NCBI RefSeq assembly: GCF_002994745.2
Contig: NC_037091.1
Span: 23,441,789 to 23,505,788, forward strand
Reading direction: 5' to 3'
DNA length: 64,000 bases
Source: Rosa chinensis
Taxonomy: Eukaryota > Streptophyta > Magnoliopsida > Rosales > Rosaceae
Each line of letters starts with the position of its first letter. Position 1 is the first letter of the stretch. Below, in pieces: positions 46,406 through 57,987 of the stretch. Below the pieces are notes generated by a model. That model was given only the letters and a program-made list of their open reading frames with translations. It was not told where the DNA came from and searched no databases. The translations under genes and the position numbers were made by a program.

Positions 46406-47164
46406 ATGGGTATGTCCAAGGAAACACACACTTATCCATATACGGGAAAGAAAGGAACATGAGAAAAGTCGGTTTTAGAGGTTAAAGCATTACAAACTCG
46501 GAGGGGCAGGGATACAATGACTTCATTCGATTTTTGGTTTAGTGACTTCATTCGATACGTCCAGTCTTCCATTTCTGGGTTTTTGGTTTTTTGTTTGAAA
46601 CTTCACTTCATTCGATTCAGTTTGTAGTTGGTTTTGAGTTTGGGTTTGTATGCTACATATTCACAATTCAAACAAACAGATTTGAAATTTTCATGCTTGC
46701 AACTAAGATGACCTATGTTTATGTAGGCACAAGTGGGAGGTGAGTGCACACATACATCAATAGTTTCCTCTTTGCAGATATGCTGTTGTGGTGATCAAGC
46801 AATAAAAAAGGTTTCTTTAACAAGGCCATGTACCAAAGCAAGGTTAGCTAACATTGATGGCGTCGACAACCAGGTATGTCTACTGTGGGGTTCATAATCA
46901 TGCTTTTGTCTTCTTTTCTATATAGTATTGCAGTTTGTTCAAATATTCATGTGGTGGATATGAGCTTAATTCATTTAATTTGTTTCATGGAACAGGAAGT
47001 ATCCTTGGAGAGAATGTTTGCAAACCAGCTACTCGAATGTGCAAAAGATCAATTATCATTTAGGGCCGTGGTTAGGGACCTGAAACTCAGATCTCCAATG
47101 CTGCAAATTGTTCTCATGTCATAAATACAAATTCTTGGTTTGGCAGTGGTCATGTTTGGCCACA
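46406..47164 (+). pseudogene. Unrecognised captured gene fragments
   Basis: Exon-like pieces near 46809-46873 (KVSLTRPCTKARLANIDGVD, then donor CAG/GTATG) and 46996-47090 (EVSLERMFANQLLECAKDQL, then SFRAVV). The family is not recognised. They precede the nested LTR element. Confidence 0.4.
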
Positions 47165-47169
47165 CAGGG

Positions 47170-47690
47170 TGTTTATACCTACACTAGCAAGCTAGTTCTC
47201 TACATCACCAAGCATAAGTAACACCCACTTTGGGACATCCACGAGACATGGCAAGGCCCAACCGCGACATCCATCGTGTAGCCCTATGTTCAAGCTACGC
47301 CACGGTATCCGAAAGAGGCAAATCCGTCGCCGGGAAGCCACGTTCCCGCCCTTGCCAAGATGCCTCCACAACATGGCTTTCTACATGCTTCTTGGACTAG
47401 CTAGAATTGTGTGGTTGCTTGTCCCACATCGAAAACCATGTAAAGGAAGAGCATTCCTTCACCTATAAAAGGAACTCTCCTCCCACTTAAACACCATTCA
47501 TTCATTCCATCTCAATCCCATTACATCTCTTGTAATCTTGTTAGGCCGCAAGGCTCGACACACTAGTACACATTCAAGTGGACGTAGTTTCCCGCTAAGG
47601 CGGGAGACGAACCACTATACATCTCGTGTCACTCTCTCTCTCTCTCTTTACTTATCGTTAATTAGATCCCAACGGATCCAAGCATTAACA
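47170..47690 (+). repeat. 5' LTR of the LARD-like element
   Basis: 521 bp, TGTTTATACC ... GCATTAACA. TATA-like CTATAAAAGG at 47464-47473. Confidence 0.95.
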
Positions 47691-47712
47691 TTGGCGCAGT
47701 CTGTGGGAAGCG
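47691..47712 (+). promoter_or_regulatory. Primer binding site of the LARD-like element
   Basis: TTGGCGCAGTCTGTGGGAAG directly follows the LTR and resembles the TGGCGCCGTCTGTGGGAA-type primer site of Tat elements. Confidence 0.75.
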
Positions 47713-47879
47713 AACACACAAAGGCTTCGTCACTTACCATTGAGTTAAGTCATCTTAACGAAGCTCAAAAGAGTTCTTTCTTCTCTTCTTTGAGTTATCA
47801 AAATTGCTCACTGCCATTTTCTTGTTTCCTTCGAATTATTATATAAACCGCTAAGCAAGCATTGCACCCAGCCCCATCC

Positions 47880-50800
47880 TTGGCGGTAGCAAAATTTTTC
47901 AACATAAATTTGTCTCCAGTGCTGGCTAAGTTACAAGGTTTCAAGGTAAAGAAAAGTCAACACTGCACTTGAACCAGTCAACACCCCTCAGAGCTGATCA
48001 AGTTCGGTCAACGCCGACCAACTTTAGCATGTTCATCAGTCAACGTTGATGAAAGCAGTCACCGCTGAACTACCAAAAAAAAAAAAAAACAAACTGGGTG
48101 CCAATTTACTCTGGACACCCAGAAATATGCACTGGGCACCCAGCCTTGTCCTTGACTCATTGCTCCGCTAGGCAGAGCACTGCCAAAAGGTTAGTCTCCG
48201 GAACGCGGGCCTCCGCCAATCTCCGTCAGTGGTAGAACAGGTTTTTGGGCCTCTGTCAGCGACACCTAAGCTCAACCCAGCGCGCACCAGCACCAGCAAG
48301 CCTCAGCTGACCAACAAAACCTCCGCTGAGCTCAAGCACAGCCGAACCCGAACTCCGCCGAGCTCCAGGCCTGCTGCGAAGCTCCGCCGAACTTCATCCC
48401 GCTGAACTGTACACCGCCGACAAGCTACCGCTGGCACCAGCTCCTCCGCTGACCAAGCTTCACACTACACCACCGCTGACGAAACCCGCTACCATTCGGA
48501 GGCCAAGCCAGCGGCTCCGCTCCGCCCAGCTCTGTTGAGTGCTCCGCTGGCACCATCTTCGCTGGACACCAACACCAGCGGCGCTCCCCAACACCAGCGG
48601 CTAGCCAGCCCACCCGCAGCGCCGGCCAACCTGCCAGCACCGAGCATCAACGCCGCCATCTTCCGCCTAACACTATCAATGGCAAAACCTCCGCCGAGCT
48701 TCTACGTTGAGCAATGCCTCCGACGAACAACTCCTCCTACGGCAAAACTTCCGCTGAGCGAGTCTCCGCCGAGCACCGTGTTTCCACTGAAAGCTGAGTA
48801 CCGCTGAACACACACCGCCACAGCCCACCGCCGGCCATGTTCCGCTGGTCCCCTCCGTTGGACTTCACCGCTCAGGCTCTCCGCTGAGCTTCTCCGTTGA
48901 GGCACCACCGCTGGCCATACTCGTCAATATTCCGAGCAAAAGGTTCAATCTTCTGGGCGGAGGCTTAATCTCCCTCTCACCTACATCTAACGGTCTTGTC
49001 AAAACATTCATCTGCAATCTCTTTAAGCATCCGGCTAACTTTCAGCGGCCAGCCCAGCATCCTCCGCCAGCAAGGCTCTGCCGCCAGCGAGCCTTTCCGC
49101 CGACTTCTCCTCTGCTGAACAGTTCCCCCATGCTCCAAGAACCATCTCTGCCAAAGCTCCGCTGACCACAGCCAGCGGCTAATCCTCCGCAGGCCAAAAG
49201 CTCCTCTGGCCAGGGATCAGTTGCCCAGGCTCCGCCGCCCAACCTTCGCTCCCGCTGGACTGGTCACCGCCGAACTTCACCACTAGCCACCACCGCTGGC
49301 CATCTCTGCTAGCCGGCCTCCGCTCTGCTAGCCAAAATTCCTCCGCTGAGCAAAGCCCAGCCAACCGCTAAGCACCCCTCCGCCAGCCAAGCACTCACCG
49401 CCAAAATCTAGACACCCAGCCTCCTATTCTTTGGGAGTTCTTCGATCATCATCAGCGCTTGGCACTCTGAGGGAAGTCAGTGCTCAGCCCCTGCAATTCG
49501 CCCAAGAACTAGAATCCTCAACTCAGGGCGAGAACACTACTCAACGCAGCTAACCAACGAGATAAGTTTTTAAAAACCAAATAGTTAATTACTTGCTCGT
49601 TGTTCCCCTATATTGACTTATAGAATAATCATATTAAGAGTCAGTCAAGCAATATGTGCCTACGTGTGCGGACCATATGACACCACGCCCATTATACTTG
49701 CTTCTATACACGTGATGTGCTATCAAGTCAGGGTACAACACACTTATTGCTTATTTATATGTTCCATGTGCATGACCTGCAGCCACCTGCAGCACACACT
49801 CTTAATTGATAAGTTGGCTGATAGTACAAGCAAGTTTTTAACTTATTTGTTTGTTTCCAAATATTCAATTATGACTGCACATGCATATGTGCTACGTATC
49901 CAGGCCTTTAATTATAAATTACAAGGGACTCTAAACATATCTTACTCTTCCAGCAAGAATAAGTCGAAATTTTAAATTACTTTAAATTATCTACGACCTC
50001 ATGCTCGAGTAACTATGTCACGTTCATCTATTACATTCCATAATGGATACATGTAATTAAATATGTCATTTGATGTCAACTACAATATTGCTTATACATT
50101 TTGCTTAAAATTTTATCAAAGTACATATGCAAATTATTTATGTTGATTTTACAAATCTACATATTAATCATCTATTTTGTTTCAAGGAAATTCAACTATT
50201 TCTATTGAGCATTCAACCGCAACTACAAGTTGACGTACATTATCGGAGTACTTTATCCGCCACAAGCAAATGAACCTCCAAACCGGCCCAAGATAAGTGC
50301 CTTCCTCTTATCTTTACGCTCTGGCAATTTAAGCTACCGCCGATGCCATGACTATACATGTCTCTATAACCCTTAAGCATGCCTACAACATGTTATTAGC
50401 AACTTTCCTACAAGTACACGCTACACACATACATGCTTAAATTCACTTTCATGTGACATTCATCTAGAACCTTGTGACACTTATAGCTCAATTAAACATG
50501 CTCGGATAAACGCTTGCGAAACAGTTACGACTCGCTTGGGTATCAAAGCATGGCCACGACTCGCTTGGGCTACGCCCCGCACGCTCATACAGCGCCTACA
50601 CCCAACTTGCTCGAACACCTAACTCGCTCCACTTATCCAACATGCTTTAGTTACGCTCTCGGTTCACAATGCTTCATACATATGGTCTAGCCTCCGGGCT
50701 CCACGAGTCTATGGTCTACAACCTACCGCCATGCGGCAGGGCGACACCCCATTATCTCATGCACTTCATACATTAGTGCACCTTCGATGTAACTACATAT

Positions 50801-50965
50801 ACGAATTTTTGTCTTTTGTGATACAGGATAGCGAGTCCCTTCTTGCTTGCCGAGCTCGGGGACTTGTAGGGGCCGTGCGCCTCTCGGATATTACTTATGC
50901 TTGATGACTTCATGATTTGAACTCCCCAACCAAGAAGCTACTCTTACTCGGGGACTTCGGGGACT
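47880..50965 (+). other. Interior of the LARD-like element, no gene
   Basis: At 48170-49420 is a C-rich block built from recurring GCTCCGCCGAGCT, CCGCTGGC and CCGCTGACC words. The words resemble the complement of the 58-bp repeats of the second Tat element. The rest (49600-50900) is AT-rich. Open frames on both strands come from composition. A GGGGACTTCGGGGACTT purine-rich tract precedes the 3' LTR. Confidence 0.6.
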
Positions 50966-51488
50966 TGTTTATACCTACACTAGCAAGCTAGTTCTCTACA
51001 TCACCAAGCATAAGTAACACCCACTTTGGGACATCCACGAGACATGGCAAGGCCCAACCGCGACATCCATCGTGTAGCCCTATGTTCAAGCTACGCCACG
51101 GTATCCGGAAGAGGCAAATCCGTCGCCGGGAAGCCATGTTCCCGCCCTTGCCAAGATGCCTCCACAACATGGCTTTCTACATGCTTCTTGGACTAGCTAG
51201 AATTGTGTGGTTGCTTGTCCCACATCGAAAACCATGTAAAGGAAGAGCATTCCTTCACCTATAAAAGGAACTCTCCTCCCACTTAAACACCATTCATTCA
51301 TTCCATCTCAATCCCATTACATCTCTTGTAATCTTGTTAGGCCGCAAGGCTCGACACACTAGTACACATTCAAGTGGACGTAGTTTCCCGCTAAGGCGGG
51401 AGACGAACCACTATACATCTCGTGTCACTCTCTCTCTCTCTCTCTTTACTTATCGTTAATTAGATCCCAACGGATCCAAGCATTAACA
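50966..51488 (+). repeat. 3' LTR of the LARD-like element
   Basis: 523 bp, same ends as the 5' LTR, followed by the TSD copy CAGGG. Confidence 0.95.
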
Positions 51489-51493
51489 CAGGG

Positions 51494-52540
51494 CAATACC
51501 AAAAGTACTAATTTTTGCATCCTGTCATCAAGTGCTATTTTCCGAGTGCAGCAGCAGCACTGTGTCTCAACGAAGGTTGGTTTAATATTTCAGCTCTTTA
51601 TATGTTTTAATGAGTAGAATGAAATATGCAATACACATCCTGAGAAGTGAACAAGTGTTCCTAGGGTAGCCTTAGTACATACAGGATTATAATTTTCTCA
51701 GTTATTTTTTTCTTTTCATTGCCTATTGAGGGTTTTGTTCATTGCTTGCCCTCCCAATGTTTGTTGTCTTCTTAATCATCTACAGTTAAGTATATATTGC
51801 TTGAATTGGTTATAGGTGTATTCATTTGAGAGGTAACTTCTATCCTTGAAGAACAAGTGAACAACCAAGTGGTAAGCCACGAAGCTGCTTGAGTAGGTCT
51901 TACACTTTTGTTTTCTTTTGTTGTCCATTTTCAGGTTTGTGGTCAAATGGTTTGGAGGGTGATCAAGTATTTTCTGAGTTTATGGTTGGTTTTCGTTCTT
52001 TTTGTTAGATTAGAATTAGCCTACAAACTTTAGAGTAAATTGGAGGACTATGCAATTAGTAATTAGCTTTGTAAATCAGGTGTTTGCTTCATAAATTGGA
52101 GGTGTTTTTGGAAATTTATTAGTGGTCATTTAGTTCAGAAATTGGACGTGTTTTTGTAATTGGAATATTGTATTTTTAGTGATATACAGTGATTGATTTT
52201 TGTTGTGTTTGTATACAGTGATTGATTTTTGTTATGTTTGTTTTGTCATGAATTGATCATTGATCATTGATTTTTGAATTTTGCAGTTGTGTAGGTTGGT
52301 CATGCTGGAATTTTCAGCCACACAGAAGTATTCTCTTGCATCTAATTCAACTTACAATGTGGAAGAGGCTGGTGATCTATAAGGCAGAAATGGAGGAATG
52401 TATAGATTTGATAATGGAAGAATTAGAGAGAGTTTGTAAGAGTTAGTGAAAAAGTTTGTGAACCAGCTTTTATGATATGTAAAACGATAGCATATTCGGC
52501 AAACATTATAAGATTGTGACTACTACTCTTATCGCCTAAA
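51494..52540. other. CACTA 2 interior, no recognised gene
   Basis: AT-rich DNA with a duplicated ATACAGTGATTGATTTTTGT (about 52183 and 52212). One exon-like piece before 51577 is not recognised. Confidence 0.4.
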
Positions 52541-52570
52541 CCCACAGCATCGCGCGGACGTACTTTCTAG
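52541..52570 (+). mobile_element. Helitron-like 3' end inside CACTA 2
   Basis: CCCACAGCATCGCGCGGACG then TACTTTCTAG, followed by T. It resembles the end at 41882-41911 in hairpin position, CTAG and following T. The Helitron part would lie to the left and may have carried the AP180 fragment; its 5' end is not found. Confidence 0.55.
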
Positions 52571-52572
52571 TA

Positions 52573-53240
52573 TGATGTCTAGATATAAAGTTGAAATCAG
52601 TTTTAACCATAAAAACTGATGTCTAGTAATACAGATACATCAGTTCCAAAATGAAAATCGATGTTACTGAAATATACAGACATCGATTTTTTGTCGAAAA
52701 CGATATGTTACTGAGTACCAGATATCAGTTCCAAAATGGAAATCGATGTTACTGAAATATACAGACATCGATTTTTTGTCAAAAATGATATGTTACTGAG
52801 TACCAGACATCAGTTCCAAAATGGAAATCGATGTTACTAAAATATACAGATATCGATTTTTTATCGAAACCGATATGTTACTGAGTACCAGACATCAGTT
52901 CCAAAATGGGAACCGATGTCTCTAACAGTATCAGTCATCGGTTCTTAAATCAATAACGATGTTAAAACGCAAACTTGTGTTGTGTAATCTATATTTCTTC
53001 AAGCATTAAATACAATAAAATGTGGGTTTAACAATAGTAAAACATGTAAGTTTGTTATCATTTAAACCTATTTACATCGATTTATAATTAGGAACCGATG
53101 TCTACACGAATACTAGACATCGGCTAAAAACCGATGTCTGCATTTTCCGGATCTTTCTCATCACCCACAAAGACATCGGTCGGGTTTTTGTTTCTCATCG
53201 GTTTTTTTGGCCGATGTCTGGGGCCATAATTGTAGTAGTG
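52573..53240 (-). repeat. Right subterminal region of CACTA 2 with 85-bp tandem repeats
   Basis: Units starting CAGTTCCAAAATG lie at 52641, 52726, 52811 and 52896, an exact 85-bp spacing. Each contains ATCGATGTTACTGAAATAT and CAGACATCGATTTTTTGTC-type sequences. ACATCGG words continue to the TIR. Confidence 0.85.
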
Positions 53241-53342
53241 TGTCTAGTATGTACATTACAAAGATATTTTTGTTTGTCTCATATATATAGTTAATTGCAT
53301 GTTCTCATTTCTCTCTCAATTTTTGTTTTTCCCTCTCATATG

Positions 53343-53598
53343 GTATTGATAACTGTCTTAAATCTAGCTAGTACGGTTCGTAGGTTGAACAAATTCAGTT
53401 CGTCCATTGGTTTAAGCGAGTTAGATACCTTAAAAATAATTAATTTAGCTGAAAATTTACATACATGATCTATACATTAGTACCTAAAAATTGAATGGTT
53501 GAGATATGGATATGCGATCGAAAAGTGACCCTAAACTCTAAATCCGCACTTTAATTTTAAAGCGGAGCTCCGCTCTATATATATATATATATATATAT
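53343..53598. repeat. Right half of a foldback element, with (AT)n
   Basis: Matches about 1055-1310, from TGATAACTG to AAAGCGGAGCTCCGCTCT and an AT run (53575-53598). The left arm is missing. Confidence 0.75.
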
Positions 53599-53627
53599 CC
53601 TATCCATAAGAGTGTGTGACATAGTGT

Positions 53628-53727
53628 TGATACATATGTGACGTGGCAGGTGGGAAATACCAGTTTAGTTGAGACAAAATATAGTGAAAATGTGTTTCGG
53701 TGATATATTTTGATATAATTTATTGAC
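53628..53727. repeat. Dispersed repeat X, second full copy
   Basis: Nearly identical to 1337-1436, in the same setting (foldback element before, MULE end after). Confidence 0.7.
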
Positions 53728-53737
53728 AAAAAAAAAT

Positions 53738-54690
53738 TACAAACAATACCCGAAGTAAGACGCATTCTAAGCATTCTTGACCGAATTTTTGAAACTATCA
53801 CATTAGTACCTAGAGTTTCCAACCCGACCTAACTTTCATATATGCATCCATAACAGCGTCAACTAGGTAGCCACATGGCATACTTTAAGGGGTAATTCCA
53901 TCCCCTTGTTCTTTGTTGTCAATGTTAACTAGCAGCTCTTCAGGTGAGCCATTTCCCGCCAAAAACTAATTCCCTCCCAAAGTAGTTACACAACAATAAT
54001 AATAAAATATGATAAATTACCACAACTGATTCCATCCAAAATAATTGCACATCCTAAATTACCACAACAGGGAAAAATACAATAGATTGCTAACAAAATA
54101 AACCTGCTTATTGCATCCTAAACATGCTCAAAATCCAACAACCATTTGTTACAACAAAATGCTTACAATAAGTCAATAAGAAGCAACATGTATGACTTTT
54201 TTCAATATTTCAAAAGCAAAAGTAAACGCCAAGCAAACAATTAGTTATACATATGTTTGAACTCAGTTTTTTATTTTTTTGTTTTTCAGCAATAACACAT
54301 TCTAAGCAAGGTATAAATTAAAGGGCTTCACTTAGTACTTCCTTGTGGGGTTTTCAACTGCAGTCCCAGAGCTTGTGCCAGAAGTAGAACCATGTGCAAG
54401 CTTCTTTGGTGGTTTGATTCTTCTTACTGACGATTTGTACCTCTTTTATGAGAACAAAGGCTTGGAAGAGGCCTATGGCTGTGGATTACAATGAAAACAA
54501 CATTTCTAAAACATTTAGAGCTATTCATTATGTTTGTTGAAACTGATGCTTGACATAAAGTAAAAATCTCACAAAATGTTACCTCTAGTTGCTGAATAGT
54601 GTTGGTGGAAGTTTGTGATTACATTGCATTAAACTGCTCAGCTTCAACAATCTCATTTTCACTAACATTTTGAGAAATTACAAGTACAAG
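53738..54690. mobile_element. Second MULE copy, truncated, joined to GLR
   Basis: TIR sequence (ATACCCGAAGTAAGACGCATT, then AAACTATCACATTAGTACC) and the following interior match about 8855-9770 with scattered differences. It includes the remnant of the transposase tail (about 54340-54480, minus strand). The match stops at about 54680 and GLR-derived sequence begins, so the right part is missing. Confidence 0.65.
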
Positions 54691-55181
54691 TAGGAGTTGT
54701 TCAGGCACTTCAACGACAAAAGAGGTGATACGAGTACCAGTAGGAGTTGTTCTTAACTTAAATTCCTCAATTGGAGCTATGGACGAGAACTGCATGACAC
54801 TTGATGATTTTTATGCTAAGCATGCTCATTATCAAACAAGGCTTTTCTTTCTCACCAGGGATTCAAAGAATGATGTTGTTTCAGCAACATTTGAAGGTAA
54901 CACACAAACCCTCTGTTCTCTGTAGCTATATATTTTGGGTCACACACACGTCTTTTATTTTTATCTATGAGGTAATATATTTCTCTCATTAATCTATTGA
55001 AACAACACAACACTTGATAAACATCGAAAGAGTGAGTGCCATTATCAGACCTCAAAGTTCAGCAGAAGCAAAGTTTGTGATAGAGCTGGGAAGAAGGAAT
55101 CATGTTCCGATTATTTCATTTTCTGCCACTAGTCCATATTTTTCTCCATCTAATAGCTCATATTTCATTGAGACAGCTTTT

Positions 55182-56474
55182 TGATGCGGGAAGCGTGAAC
55201 ACGATGGTAAGAGGTTCTGTCAAGCATCAAAAACCATATGAGATGAGCTAGAGTCCACTTGCAATTACGAGCACAGCCGTAAGAAACATAGAGAAACTTC
55301 TCTAATATTTTTTTTTTATTGATAACTTGAATGAAAATTACAATCTAAGAGGTGCCTTTTATAGGATACATAGCATAAACCTAATGCAACTAGAAAACAA
55401 AAAGAACAATTTATTATAGACTAAAACTAGGAAACCTAATTACACCTCATTAAATTAAAATCAAAAATAGAATCCTAGATACTAAAGAATATTACGCAAA
55501 TAAGTATTTGGAATCCCAACCAAAATTTTGCTCGAAAATCCCGATATATCCAAAAGGAAAAATGCTAGAGATCCCAAATTTTTCTACCAAACTCACATAC
55601 CAAATGACATGGCAACTGCCATATCATCACTTTGTAATTTCCACTTGTCTCCAATAATTACTTTTAGTTTGTATTATTATTTTTTTCTTAACAAATAAAA
55701 AAACATTGTTTTGAAACCCTAAGCCATCATTACCGGTACATTCCCAGGTAATTAATCCACTTGATTTTGGAAGGAGACTAAAATTTCCTTGAAGTGAGTG
55801 AAAACCATCAAAGAAATCTAATAAAGGAAAATCTCTCACCCAATCTCTCTTTCCAAAGAATTCATAGACCTAGGTCTCACCATTGGAATACCCAGTGAGA
55901 TCAGTCTCCTTTTAGATCTAATTATCCCAAATGTGGTTTTCACGTTATCTCTTCCTATTGGAGGCAATCCAAATTGAAGAGTACGTTGTATCAAAGACGG
56001 ATGATGATGGCTTGTGATTCTAGGGTTGAGTATTGGGATTGTGGGGAATTTGATTACTTGATAGCAGGGCATATTTAGTTCTTCATCTTCTTCGTTTGGC
56101 CAATTAGAGATTTAATTCACAATACTATTTCTAATAATTTTTTCCTTGAAGACTTAATTTTCATAAATACACATAGAAAATTATCTAGTCAAAAGTAATT
56201 ACATGGCAGTTGACATGTCATTTGGGATACAATTTTGGTATAATAATTTGGGATCCATAGCAATGTTCATCTAAAAGAGTAATTTATGAATACCAATTTC
56301 CAATATTCAAATCATTCTTCTTAATGTAGAGACGCTTATTTCTTTTCGAGGTTCTTTGTTGAAATTGGCTGAAATCTCGTCCTACATCAGTCTCCTCCAC
56401 TTGACAAGAACTCGACCTCGAATTCCTCTTGAATACAGCTCGATCATTAGTAGGAATAAAAAATGATAAGTGGG
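55182..56474 (-). mobile_element. Gypsy LTR plus internal remnant inside the GLR copy
   Basis: On the minus strand an LTR starts TGATGTAGGACGAG (56389) and ends CCCGCATCA (55182). Before it lies the pre-LTR stretch with GAATTCGAGGTCGAGTTCTT and GTCAAGTGGAGGAG, typical of the end of gypsy pol. About 135 bp of GLR exon 2 are missing at this place. The LTR is itself interrupted by a MITE. Confidence 0.65.
55560..56266. mobile_element. MITE-like element inside the gypsy LTR
   Basis: The ends AATGCTAGAGATCCCAAATT and the complement of AATTTGGGATCCATAGCAAT form an imperfect TIR. Both subterminal parts hold ACCAAATGACATGGCAACTG or its complement. About 700 bp, with no transposase. The TSD could not be fixed. 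Confidence 0.6.
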
Positions 56475-57489
56475 AGCTCGAGTACCTCATAGAAGTGTCA
56501 TTCCTCCTCATTATAATGATAGAGAAATTTTAAAGGAGCTTAACCACTTGAAATCAACTCGAGCAAGAATATTTTTGGTCCATATGACTGCTTTCCTCGG
56601 GTCTAAATTGTTTTTATTAGCAAATAAGCCAGGGATGATGACCGAAGGGTAAGGATGGATTGTTACAGAAGGGTTATCGACTTTATTAGATCCTGTGGGT
56701 TCAAGAACCATGGACTCAATGGTAAGGCCATATATACCAATGTCAAAAGAACTTGAAGACTTGGTGTTGCGAATGAAAAGATTCAGGTTCAGAAAATCAA
56801 GCAAGATTTCTGGTGTAAACCTCTTTGGGTTGTGGGCATATGATACAGTTTGGGCATTAGCAATGGCAGTGGAGAAGGTTGGAATAGCAAGCAGCGTTGA
56901 TCCTGCAAGTTTGGGAACTGGTCAGAATCTTCTTGAAGCTATCCTAGATTTAAAATTTGAAAACCTCAGTGGGAATTTCCGGTTGGTTAAGGGACAGTAG
57001 GAAGCTTCAACCTTTGAGGTATTTAATGTGATTGGCGGAAAAGAAAGAATAATTGGATATTGGAACCAAAAGAAAGGACTTTCGCGAAAGCTGAATGGAG
57101 CAACAGACTTGGATAAAAGGAAGACACTTGAGAAACCAATCTGGCCAGGGTACACTACAGACATCCCTCCAACAAAGAAATTGAAGATTGGAGTTCCCTT
57201 GAAACAGGGTTTTAATGAATTCCTAAAATTCGAAAACAACCACCATATATCAGGATTCTCTGCTGATATATTCTTTGCTGCAGTAAAGCAACTGCCATTT
57301 TCCCTTTCATATGAGTTTTCTAACTTTTCGGGGACTTATGATGAACTTCTTTATCAAATTTATCTTCAGGCAAGTTTTAATTACAAACTACTGAGTTAAT
57401 TAACGATATTAATCATGTCTGTCTAACACTCATACTCCTTTATTTTTTTGGTTAATGTCTCTTATTATTATTATTTTTTCATGAGTTGA

Positions 57490-57987
57490 TGTTGAAAGTT
57501 AATGCACATTGATCATCTAAAATAATCTACATCAATCTAGAGAAGTCTAGAGCAACTAATAGAAGTTCAAGAGTTGCTAGATTGATCTAGAATTATCAAG
57601 TTATTACAGCAAGTATCTAGAAGAATCATGCAAGTTGGAATATAATCAAGCTGTAGAAAAGTCTAGAATGTAATTGATAATTGTAAGTTGAGTCGGTGGA
57701 AGTAAAGAAAGTCGGTGGGCTAGTAATGAAGTCGGCTGACCATCTCTATAAATATGTATCTGCATGTACTCTTCTAATTAAGCAATAAACTAAGCAGCCA
57801 ATCAATTAACCAATCAATCAATAGTTGACAAGCCTCCTCTGTTTTAATTGAACAACCTCCTCTGTTTTTAACTCCTCCCAAATTCTTGCTCCCAAAATTA
57901 AAGTCCTAAACACATTGCCCTAACTCACTAATACTAAAGCTTCCGCACCAAATTCCAACAGTGGTATCAAAGCCACAAATTCTAACA
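57490..57987 (+). mobile_element. Near-solo LTR with primer-site relic
   Basis: An LTR of 471 bp (TGTTGAAAG ... TTCCAACA, to 57960) is followed by GTGGTATCAAAGCC, the initiator-methionine-tRNA primer-site type. A second LTR-end-like AAATTCTAACA ends at 57987. The TSD GTTGA flanks the whole (57485-57489, 57988-57992). It lies in the GLR intron before the exon starting AAATATGACGC. It contains a TATA-like TATAAATATG (57748-57757). Confidence 0.8.

Larger units (their letters stand above)
47170..51488 (+). mobile_element. Non-autonomous LTR retrotransposon (LARD-like), young
   Basis: LTRs at 47170-47690 and 50966-51488 are nearly identical, differing mainly in two substitutions and the length of a CT run. 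A perfect 5-bp TSD CAGGG flanks the element (47165-47169, 51489-51493). A primer site and a purine-rich tract are in place, but no gag or pol is found in 3.3 kb. The primer site and the LTR end (GCATTAACA) resemble the second Tat element at 59099, so it probably uses Tat proteins in trans. It inserted into CACTA 2 recently. Confidence 0.9.
43907..53240. mobile_element. Non-autonomous CACTA element 2 with captured AP180 gene
   Basis: The left end CACTACTAGAATAATGTCAT and the complement of the right end CACTACTACAATTATGGCCC form the TIR. A 3-bp TSD TGT flanks it (43904-43906 and 53241-53243). The first 200 bp closely follow CACTA 1 (AGACATCGC, AAATCGGTCAG, TTTCGTTCGAAAA), so the two belong to one family. 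It contains a captured clathrin assembly gene, an LTR element, a Helitron-like end and tandem repeats, and no transposase was found. Confidence 0.9.

Noticed and set aside
47691..47712. tRNA gene fragment at the primer sites (also 4092-4109, 26402-26421, 57961-57974)
   Set aside because: These are primer sites complementary to tRNA 3' ends; no cloverleaf can be drawn around them.
48425..49364. Several GC-rich frames in the LARD-like element
   Set aside because: Overlapping frames on both strands from biased composition; none resembles gag, pol or a host protein.
52626..52925. CRISPR-like spacing of 85 bp
   Set aside because: The whole unit repeats without unique spacers, inside CACTA subterminal DNA.
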